Part shown: in pieces, positions 49,293 to 57,400 of the stretch | How positions within the stretch are numbered: the first letter of the stretch is position 1 | How the letters are laid out: each line of letters starts with the position of its first letter | DNA from: Hymenobacter piscis | GTDB taxonomy: Bacteria > Bacteroidota > Bacteroidia > Cytophagales > Hymenobacteraceae | Direction of reading: 5' to 3' | DNA: 64,000 bases | Assembly: GCF_018760735.1 (NCBI RefSeq) | Contig: NZ_JAHHZN010000004.1 | Location: 62,001-126,000 of the forward strand | Position numbers and translations under genes: made by a program | The notes under the pieces: generated by a model | What the model saw: the letters and a program-made list of their open reading frames with translations, nothing else | Told to the model about the DNA's origin: nothing | Databases searched by the model: none

Positions 49293-50271
49293 GGGCAGGC
49301 AGCAGATGCGGGGCCGCAAGATTAGGCATTACCAACCGGATTCCGTTTCGGTCCCGCGCACCAGAGTTAGCGGGCAACAGGTAGCGGGCGGAAGTGCGTC
49401 GGGTTGCTGCGCGGGCTATGCGGTAAGCTGTCCGTTGGACAGCAGGGGGACGGTAGGGCGCTGCACTAAGCCGGGGTGGCTCCGCGTAGTTGCTGCGGGA
49501 CCGGAATGCGTCGTTTTCACGACAGATAGCTGCAGGCGCTATCTGTCAACGTGCAGGAGTCATCTGGCAACGTGCAGGAACTATCTGGCAGCGTACAGAT
49601 GACATCTGGTAGCGTGCAGATGACATCTGGTAGTGTGCAGGAGCTATCTGGCGGTGTGCAGGAGACATGTGGCGGTGTGCAGGAGACATCTGGCAACAAG
49701 CAGGAGCTATCTGGCAGCTTACAGATGACATCTGGTAGTGTGCAGGAGCTATCTGGCGGTGTGCAGGAGACATCTGGCAGGGTGCAGATGACATCTGTCA
49801 ACGTGCAGGAGCTATCTGGCAGGGTGCAGATGACATCTATCAACGTGCAGGAGACGTCTGGCAGAGTGCAGGAGGTAGCTGGCGGGGGAAAGATGATACC
49901 TGCCGGTGCGGAGGCAACCGGCTGGCGGGAGGCGGCAGGCGGCGCGGCGGCAAAGCGGAGCGGCGGCGGCACTTGCCTGAGATGCCGTTGGCGATGGGGG
50001 CAGGAGCTGGCGGCGGGCAGTGGCAACGCCGGGAGGGGCAGCGGGGCGGGGCGGGCCTGGTTTGCGGGGCCGGCAGTTCGGCAACGCCGGGACGCGGGCG
50101 GCGGCGGGGCCTGAGCGGGTGGGGACAGCGCGGGCGGGACGGACGCCGGGAAAGGAAAAAAGTGGGAGCGAAGGGGCGGGGGCGCTGGTAGGTTCGAGGG
50201 AAAATAGTAGCTTTTGGGGTCGCTCGTGACGGGGCGGAATTAGTTCACCCTTACTTCTTTACACGTACGTT
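49293..50271. other. Long gene-poor region containing a 21-bp minisatellite
   Basis: No supported gene across about 980 bases. The left part has the purU upstream region; the centre is the minisatellite (49530-49886); the right 380 bases are GC-rich low-complexity sequence (GGCGGCGG and GCAACGCCGGGA words) leading to the gene at 50272. Confidence 0.6.
49530..49886. repeat. 21-bp tandem repeat, about 17 units
   Basis: The unit is GTGCAGGAGCTATCTGGCAGC with systematic variants; some units carry the palindrome CAGATGACATCTG. Unit starts fall every 21 bases from 49530 to 49866. Because 21 is a multiple of 3 both strands stay open (one reading gives heptads such as VQELSGS), but there is no start signal outside the repeat. 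Confidence 0.9.
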
Positions 50272-51213
50272 ATGACTACCAAACAGCAAAATCAGGTGAC
50301 GATGTTTGAGGCCGTGCTGCGCTTCCTGGGGGAGGCGGGCGCGCCACTGGTGGGGATTAAGAAAATTGCCCAGGGCCGCGACGAGTTGGCGGCGCTGGTG
50401 GAGCGCATCGGGGCGGCGGCGGCGGCCCAGGACCACACCACCACGGGCGTGACCCGGGACCGGAACGAGATGAAGGCGGAAGCGGGCCAGAAGGCCGAGA
50501 TGCTGCGGCTGCTGGTGGTGGCCCTGACCACCGACGCGGCCCTGCGCGGGGAGCTGAAGCTGCCCCTGAGCCGGGTGCTGCCGGGCAAGGAGGCCGACCT
50601 GCTGCGCTACCTGCAGAAGATAGACGAGGCGGTGGGCACCCTGGGCGAGCAGGAGCTGGCCGATGCGGGCTACGACCCGCAGGTGCGCCAGACCCTGCAG
50701 CAGGACCTGGCCGAGCTGCTGGCTACCCAGGGGGCGGCCCGGCAGATTGAAACGGGCACCCGGGCGGCCACCGAAACGCTGCCCGAGCTGCTGGCCGACG
50801 CCATGACGCTGCTGGAAACCGGGCTGGACCCCTTCGTGAAGGCCCAGCAGCTGGCCCGGCCGGAGCTGGTGCTGCAATACGAGGCGGTGCGGCGCATTGT
50901 GAAAACGGCGGCGCGGCGGCTGCCCGAATACCGGGGTGCCACGCGGCCGGGCCAGCCGGTGCTGGTGTACGACCGGCGGGAGGCCGGCGTGGTGGCACCC
51001 ATGCTGGGCAACCGCAGCGGCCGGGGCCTGACGCTGCGCTACTACACGGCTGCCTCGCCCACGGCGCTGCCCGAAGCGGGGCAGGGGCTGGCGGTGAAGA
51101 ACCGGGCGGAGGTGCATCTGCCGGATTACAGCAAGCTGGGGTCGGCGGATGCGCCTTACCTGCTGGTGCTGCAGGAGCAGCTGGACGGGGAAGGGCGCTG
51201 GGTGGTGCGGTAG
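50272..51213 (+). CDS. Conserved hypothetical protein (313 aa)
   Basis: Starts MTTKQQNQVTMFEAVLRFL. Mostly helical for the first 220 residues (KKIAQGRDELAALVERIG, LPELLADAMTLLETGLDPFV), then a beta-rich end (QPVLVYDRREAGVVAPMLGN, GQGLAVKNRAEVHLPDYSKL). No signal peptide, transmembrane helix or known motif. The helix-then-barrel layout would suit a structural or stress protein. It is upstream of the AT-rich island and ends in a strong terminator. The family is not recognised. Confidence 0.65.
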   Translation: MTTKQQNQVTMFEAVLRFLGEAGAPLVGIKKIAQGRDELAALVERIGAAAAAQDHTTTGVTRDRNEMKAEAGQKAEMLRLLVVALTTDAALRGELKLPLSRVLPGKEADLLRYLQKIDEAVGTLGEQELADAGYDPQVRQTLQQDLAELLATQGAARQIETGTRAATETLPELLADAMTLLETGLDPFVKAQQLARPELVLQYEAVRRIVKTAARRLPEYRGATRPGQPVLVYDRREAGVVAPMLGNRSGRGLTLRYYTAASPTALPEAGQGLAVKNRAEVHLPDYSKLGSADAPYLLVLQEQLDGEGRWVVR

Positions 51214-51215
51214 GG

Positions 51216-51255
51216 CCTCACCCCCCCGGCCCCCTCTCCAGGGGGAGAGAGGGAG
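51216..51255. repeat. CCTCACCCCC-type palindromic repeat, single copy
   Basis: CCTCACCCCCCCGGCCCCCT followed by CTCC-AGGGGGAGAGAGGG. Same family as the copies at 55900-56030, 59435-59478 and 60255-60303. Confidence 0.6.
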
Positions 51256-51277
51256 CCTGACGATTATTGGGCATGAG

Positions 51278-51310
51278 AAAGGCCCCGGCGCGGTTGCGGC
51301 GGGGCCTTTT
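51278..51310 (+). terminator. Terminator after the 313-aa gene
   Basis: AAAGGCCCCG / CGGGGCCTTT with a 12-base loop and T-tail. Confidence 0.85.
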
Positions 51311-51438
51311 GTTGTGTTGGAAGCAGTCGCTCGGCTGTGTCAAGTGACTGCGAAGATGCGTGTTAAAGCCTCCTATCACCCACAATAGTTGCCGATTAAG
51401 AGTATTAATGCTTACTTTGGGTAAAAAAAGAATAATCA

Positions 51439-52549
51439 ATGAAAAATTTTGATTCCAGAGTTTATAGTATTTCAGATTTCATAGAATGGAATGATAGTGG
51501 ATTACTGGAGTTATCACCTGATTTTCAGAGGCGAGATGTATGGTCTGAAAAGGCTAAATCTTATTTAATAGATACTGTTATTCGGGGTAAGCCAATACCC
51601 AAGATTATTATTACTCAGAGATTAGATGGCTCAAGAAATGTTAGGGTTGTTGTTGATGGACAACAAAGATTAAGGGCTATTATTGATTTTTATTTAGGTT
51701 ATTTTAAAATAAACAAAGCTCATAATGCTGAATATGCTAGTATGTATTATGATGATCTTCCTGATGATATACAGCGTGAGATAAAAAAAATATGAATTAG
51801 GTGTTGACCTGCTATTTGATACGCCATATGAGGAGATATTGGATATTTTTGCTAGGTTGAATTCTTACACGGTAAGATTAGTAGATCAAGAGTTATTTAA
51901 TGCTAAGTATTTAGGATTCTACAAGAAGTATGCATATGACTATGGTTATAAATATGTTAAATATTTCATAGATTCTCATATATTAAGTAAGCTAAAAGTT
52001 ACTAGGATGGCAGAGGCAGAGTTGTCTTCTGATTTATTTATGCTGCTATTAGATGAAATACAGAGTAATAAGAATATAGAAAATTTTTACATCAAATATG
52101 AAGATAACGAAGATGGATTGCCGATGGCTGGTGTAAAATTTGACAATGTTATGAGTTTCATCGGCGAGTTATATCCTTCGGACAAAATAATTCATACAAA
52201 CTGGAATAGAATTCATTTATTCTATTCATTGTTTGCGGCAATATCGCATATGCTATATGGGGTGAAAAACTTGAATCAAAGCTATCGAATAGATATTTCG
52301 GAAAAAATAATAGGAAAGTTACGTGTGTGTTTAGATACTATTAGCTCTGATTTTAACGAGCTGTCGGATAAGTTTGATGACTTGAGTAGCCAAGATGATG
52401 GCAACTCGGTACTATCAGATGATTCTATAGGTACTGCAGAGATGTTGAAATTTATTTATTATTCTAGGAGGGGGACAACTGACGCAACCGCACGTATATA
52501 TCGAGCAAATTATATTTCAAAAAGAATTTATAATTTTATTGGTAAGTAA
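51439..52549 (+). pseudogene. DUF262 (GmrSD-type, ParB-like) protein interrupted by a frameshift in an A8 run
   Basis: The first frame (51439-51795) gives 118 aa with the DUF262 signature: ISDFIEWNDSGLLELSPDFQ, RRDVWSEKAKSYLIDTVIRG, and DGQQRLRAI. The second frame (from about 51791 to 52549) continues the same protein (YELGVDLLFDTPYEEILDIF, ARLNSYTVRLVDQELFNAKY). Only a run of eight A at 51783-51790 separates them; seven A would give one protein of about 370 aa. DUF262 proteins carry a ParB/Srx-like nucleotide-hydrolysing domain and occur in anti-phage systems such as GmrSD and DUF262-HEPN pairs. The sequence is AT-rich, unlike its surroundings. It may be a real mutation, a sequencing error or phase variation. 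Confidence 0.8.
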
Positions 52550-52551
52550 GC

Positions 52552-53175
52552 ATGTCCAAAGTTAGGCGCAAAATATCGGCCGTTTACAGTGATTTTATAA
52601 ACGAAATAGATAGAATGGAGAGATTTGACGCTACTAATCAAGTGAACTTTGCATCAAAGCACATGACAAAGTCGCAGCTGTATCAGTTAACAGAATCTAT
52701 ATTCTTTAATGTTTACAGGGATTTTGAAATATTTATAAGGGATATTTTCTTGCTTTACTGTCAAGGTAAAAGGCCTCTTAGCGGAAAGAAAGTAGAGTCA
52801 TATTTAATGCCAAAGAGCTTTGTGCATGCAGAAGATATGATTAGATCATCTATGCCGTTTCTTGACTGGACCAGTGTTAGTGTAGTAATTGATAGAGCAG
52901 ATGCGTATTTGAAAGATGGGTTTCCAGTTAAAATACCTTACTCTACAAACAGGACCAAATTAGAGGATTATAAAAAAATAAGAAATCATATCGCACATAA
53001 TTCTGTTCAATCGTTAAGTCAATATAAAAAAGTTTTGCTGAGATATCTGGGTGTTATTCCTCTGAGAGCGCCAGTTCCTGGTGAGTTTCTGTTAAAACGG
53101 TCAATAACTCATGGATACATTCTTCTTGAATTCTTTTCAATAATCCGTCAATTAGCAACTGATTTAGTTAGTTGA
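52552..53175 (+). CDS. HEPN-domain protein (probable RNase), partner of DUF262
   Basis: 207 aa, all-helical. The HEPN catalytic signature R-x4-H appears as KKIRNHIAHNSV (Arg near 145, Asn next to it as is typical, His five after the Arg). The N-terminus KVRRKISAVYSDFINEIDRM and the layout match MAE_28990/RiboL-PSP-type HEPN proteins, predicted ribonucleases in toxin-antitoxin and phage-defence pairs. It starts 3 bases after the DUF262 frame, so the two are one operon. AT-rich codon use indicates recent transfer. Confidence 0.82.
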   Translation: MSKVRRKISAVYSDFINEIDRMERFDATNQVNFASKHMTKSQLYQLTESIFFNVYRDFEIFIRDIFLLYCQGKRPLSGKKVESYLMPKSFVHAEDMIRSSMPFLDWTSVSVVIDRADAYLKDGFPVKIPYSTNRTKLEDYKKIRNHIAHNSVQSLSQYKKVLLRYLGVIPLRAPVPGEFLLKRSITHGYILLEFFSIIRQLATDLVS

Positions 53176-53189
53176 TATTCCTAATCAAC

Positions 53190-53335
53190 TTCACCTCAAC
53201 ACCTCCCAAATCCCACTCCATCCGCCGGCAATGTTTTCCAGTTGCTCGAGCATCTGCAGGAGCTGAGTGGGGCCGGGGTGGCGGAGGTGGTTGGGGAAGG
53301 GGTGCTTGATTGGGTGTTAGCGGGCGGGGTATTGG
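53190..53335 (-). pseudogene. Degenerate copy of the 3' end of the large AAA+ ATPase gene
   Basis: Read on the minus strand it gives HPGPTQLLQMLEQLENIAGG followed by WSGIWEVL, against HSGPAQLLQMLEKLENIAGG then LSGIREALKRK at the C-terminus of the ATPase encoded at 54402-59411. About 130 bases are alignable at roughly three-quarters identity, with a stop upstream. It lies directly after the HEPN gene and 1.1 kb beyond the true gene end. Confidence 0.75.
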
Positions 53336-53361
53336 TGGCGGGCCCACGCCGCTGGGCCGGC

Positions 53362-53898
53362 TCAGATGCCGGTGGGTTTGCCGTCGAGGCTGCGGGTGTT
53401 GCGGGTGTACCAGTATTGCGCCACCTGCTCGGGGCCGCGCTTGTCCATGGCGTGGTTCAGCTCGTTGCGCTCTTGCTGGTATTCGAAGAAGGGCACGGCC
53501 ATGCCGCAGGAGGTTTGCACCAGATCCACGGTTACCACCAGTATCTGGCGGGCGCCGGGCAGGGGCGGGAACAGCGGCAGCAGCTCAGCCCACTCCGCGT
53601 CGCGGGGATGGTAGACGGTGGCGGTGCCGTAGAGGCGCAGGATGTTGGGCTTGCCCTCGAAGGCACACCACATCAGGGTAATGCGGTTTACCTCAAGCAA
53701 GTGGGCGGCGGTTTCGTTGCCGCTGCCGGTCAGGTTGAGCCAAGCCACGCGGTTGGCATCGAGCACGCGCAGAGTATCCTGGCCCTTGGGGGAGATGTTG
53801 ACGCGCCCATCCGCAGCGGCAGTGCCCACGAAGAACAGGTGCTGCTGCTCAATAAACGTTTGAATTTCAGGCGTGATGGTGGAGTAGTGCTTGCCCAT
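53362..53898 (-). CDS. Pyridoxamine 5'-phosphate oxidase-family FMN-binding protein
   Basis: 178 aa. A split-barrel flavin-binding fold: EQQHLFFVGTAAADGRVNIS, PKGQDTLRVLDANRVAWLNL, GSGNETAAHLLEVNRITLMW, and a C-terminal helix-rich end (YQQERNELNHAMDKRG). This is the PNPOx-like subgroup related to general stress protein 26-like enzymes, not the vitamin B6 oxidase itself. The cofactor could be FMN or F420-like; the substrate is unknown. GC-rich like the chromosome, and placed between the ATPase fragment and the ATPase gene. Confidence 0.88.
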   Translation of the reverse strand: MGKHYSTITPEIQTFIEQQHLFFVGTAAADGRVNISPKGQDTLRVLDANRVAWLNLTGSGNETAAHLLEVNRITLMWCAFEGKPNILRLYGTATVYHPRDAEWAELLPLFPPLPGARQILVVTVDLVQTSCGMAVPFFEYQQERNELNHAMDKRGPEQVAQYWYTRNTRSLDGKPTGI

Positions 53899-53984
53899 TA
53901 GGAAGTGCGGTTTAGCCGGGTAGCAAGGTAAGGCTGCTTTGGAGTGCGGTCAAGCTTCTCTAACAAAGAGCGTGTTTGGAAATG

Positions 53985-54390
53985 TCGAAGAACGTCATGC
54001 TGAGCCCGCCGAAGCATCTCGCGTGCTGACGTTGGGGTAGTCATCCAGAACGTCATGCTGAGCTTACCGAAGCATCTCGCGTGCTGACATTGGGGTAGTC
54101 ATCCAGAACGTCATGCTGAGCCTGCCGAAGCATCTCGCGTGCTGACATTGGGGTAGTAATCCAGAACGTCAGCACGCGAGATGCTTCGGCAAGCTCAGCA
54201 TGACAGTTACTTTGGCAACGTCAGCGGGCGAGATGCTTCGGCAAGCTCAGCATGACGGTTACTTTGGCAATGGCAGCGGGCGAGATGCTTCGGCTGCGCT
54301 CAGCATGACGTTCTTTTGACAATGGCAGCATGACGGTTACTTTGGCAATGTCAGCGGGCGAGATGCTTCGGCAGGCTCAGCATGACGTTC
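53985..54390. repeat. Array of GTCATGCTGAGC / GCTTCGGCAAGCTCAGC palindromic repeats
   Basis: Three copies in one orientation (CGTCATGCTGAGCxxxCCGAAGCATCTCGCG), followed by four or more in the other (CGAGATGCTTCGGCAAGCTC). Spacers of about 20 bases (TGACATTGGGGTAGTCATCC; CAGTTACTTTGGCAA) are shared within each orientation. It fills the gap between the PNPOx gene and the ATPase stop. Confidence 0.88.
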
Positions 54391-54401
54391 TGGGTTGGTA
54401 G

Positions 54402-57400
54402 TTACTTCCGCTTCAATGCCTCCCGAATGCCGCTTAGGCCGCCGGCAATGTTTTCCAGTTTCTCCAGCATTTGGAGAAGCTGGGCGGGGCCGGAGTGGCG
54501 GAGGTTGTCGAGGTAGGTTTGCTTGATTTGCTGCCAGCGGGCGGCTTGCTCGGGAGTTTGCCAGCCGAGCAGCTCGCGCAGCTTGAGCAGGTTGGCTTCG
54601 GTGGCGCTGGTCAGGGTTTGGGCCTCGCTTTCGTAGTGAGCGGCCAGCAGGTCCGTTATTTCCTGGTCGTTCATCACGGGGCGGACTTTCTCGGCCAGTT
54701 TGTTCATGTTGCGGTAAGAGCCTTGCAGCTTGAAGGGCGGCTCGGTGCGATAGGCGTCGGCCTGGGCGGCGCTGGCAATGTAGGCGGCGTTTACGCGGGC
54801 CACTACGTCGCGCAGGCGCAGCAGCTGGCCGAGCACGGCCACATATTCGGTGAGCTCCTCGGGCGAGTGGTTGCCCTCGAAGCTGAGGCCGTCCTGCTGG
54901 CCGGTTTCGGCGAGGCGGATGAGGGCGGGCACGTCCTGGGGGCTCTGGGTGGCGAGGCGGGCCAGGGCCGTGTTGCTGGTGAGGGCGTTTTCGAGGTAGG
55001 AGAGGCGGAAGGCGTCTTCGGAGCCGGCCGTGAGGATGTCGCCGAGGTTGTAGATGTCGGCGCGGTTGGCGAGCATGTCGGGCAGCTGGAACACGTCGCC
55101 GCTTTCGGTGTAGGGGTTGCCGGCCATCACCACGGCCACCTTGCGGCCCCGGAAGTCGTAGGTGCGGGCGCGGCCCTGGTACACGCCCTCAATCTTGCGC
55201 TGGGCGTCGCAGAGCGAGATGAACTTCTGCAGAAACTCGGGGTGGCAGTGCTGAATGTCATCGACGTAAATCATCACGTTGTCGCCCATCTCGAAGGCCA
55301 GGTTCAGCTTCTCCAGCTCCTGTCGCGCCCCGGCGTTGGGGGCCTGGGCGGGGTCGACGCTGGTGACGGCGTGCCCGATGGCGGGGCCGTTGATTTTCAT
55401 GAAGATGAGGCCCAGGCGGTTGGCCACGTACTCCATGAGGGTGGTTTTGCCGTAGCCGGGCGGTGAAATCAGCAGGAGCAGGCCCATCAGGTCGGTGCGC
55501 TTGCCCTCGCCGGCCGTCCCGATCTGCTTGGCCAGGTTGGCCCCGATGAGCGGTAGGTACACTTTGTCAATCAGCTGATTGCGCACGAACGACGTGAGCA
55601 CGCGGGGCCGGAAATCTTCCAGGCGCAGGTCCTCGGCGGCGCGGGCCAGCAGCTGCTTTTTCGTCTCCTGAAACTGCTCGAACTGGGCCACGGTGGCGCG
55701 GTCGTAGTGCAGCAGGCGGCGGCGGAAGTCGGGGAAGTTGAGGGTGTAGTTGTTGGTTGTTAGTTGTCCGTTGTTGGTCGTGATGATGCGCGGGTGGGTG
55801 CCCTGGAAGCCGGTGAGGGTTTCGGTGGTGGGCGTGTGGACCACGCGGGCGGGGTCGAAGGTGTGGGTGAGGAGGAGGACGGCGGTTTCGAGGGCCAGCC
55901 CCGTGGACCCCACCCCCGGCCCCTCCCCGGTGGGGAGGGGTGCGTCCTGGAGTACAGTTCCCTGCTCTTTTGTCTGCAATGTCGTCTGGCTCCCCCTCCC
56001 CACCGGGGAGGGGGTTGGGGGGTGGGGTTTGGCCGCCTGCACCCACTGGCGCACCAGCTGGAACTGCGCTACGGGCTGGTCGTGGAGCTGGTCGATGGAC
56101 TGCTGGAAGAGGTCGGTGGCGTGGCGGTCCTGCAGCTGCTTCTGGAACTGCTGGTGCAGGTCGGTGGCTTCGTGGGAGATGATGAAGGAGCCGGTGTGGG
56201 TCAGCTCGTGGAAGAGGTAGTCGCCGGCTTCCTGCACCTGAGCGGGCGTGAAGAGGCCGGTTTGGGCAGCGAAGGTTTCGACGGCGGCTTGCAGCTCGGC
56301 TTTGAGCTGGTCGAACTCCTGGGAATCGGGGAAGACCTGCAGCAGCACACCGATGCCCTGCAGCTGCCGCTCCCAGTGGGCGCGCTGGTCGGGGTCAGCG
56401 AAGCGCAGCCAGTAGAGGGCAGCGGCGGCGCGGGTATCGGCCGGGTAGCGGAGCAGGTCGGCGGTGCGGGTGAGGCGCACGAGGGCCGTGAGCAGCAGGG
56501 CGGCGTCGTGGTCGTGCACGCCTTTGAGGTAGCCTTCCTGGTAGCGCGCGGCCATGAACTGCTGCACGTAGGTGAGCAGCTCGGCGGGGCTGAGGTGGGT
56601 TAGCTCGGGCACCGACAGCACGGCGGGGCGGCCGGCCTCCGGGTTGGCGGGGGCGGGGTGCTGGGCGGCCTGCAGGATGCGCCAGGCCAGAAACTCGGCC
56701 CGGTACACGTCCTGGTTTTCCGACACCACGGTTTGCTCCCACACGGGCCGGGAGGCCAGCAGGGCGGGGTCGGTTATCTTCTGGAAGAAGTTGGTGCCGG
56801 TGAGATGGTAGTGCAGGTCGCCGTCGCGCAGCACCACGGTCAGCTCCAGGGGCTGGGTGTTCACGGTGAAGGCGTGGGTGCCGAACTTGAGCGTCTGGCC
56901 GCCGTCGGCGAAGAGGTCGGCCCGGTCGCGGAGCTGGCGCACGGCGTTTTCGCGCAGGGTTTTCAGGCGGCTCTGCACGTCGTCGGCCTTCACCGAGTCG
57001 CCGAGGCTGAGCAGGTCCTGGGCGGTCTGGCGCACCTTTTCCACCATCACGTCGGCGGCAAAGTAGCCGTTGATGTCGGCCACCGATTCCAGCCGGCTGA
57101 CGCGGCTCTGCACCGCCTTTAGCAGCCGCTCGGCGCTTTGCAGCAGGGCGGTGGCGCGCTGGTTGCGGGCGGCTACCAGGGCGGTTTTCTTGCTCTCGAA
57201 GGCTTCTACCACCTGCTCGCGGCGGGTGGTGAGCTGCTCGATGAACTGGTCGAAGTCGGGGAATTTGCCTTCCAACTCTTCCAGCTGCACCATGAGCTTG
57301 GTCAGGTACTCGTCGCACTTGGCGGGGGTGTCGGCCAGGTCGAGGTAGTTGGTGAGGGCCTGTTCCAGCAGCTTGAGCTGGGCCGTGAATTCGGCCTGGG

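Noticed and set aside
49530..49886. Possible CRISPR array
   Set aside because: Units are contiguous with no unique spacers and no cas genes nearby.
49551..50114. Plus-strand frame giving VQELSGS heptads, and the minus-strand frame across the same area
   Set aside because: It starts inside the 21-bp repeat, and all frames are open because of the unit length; no promoter or start signal outside, and the tail is low-complexity.
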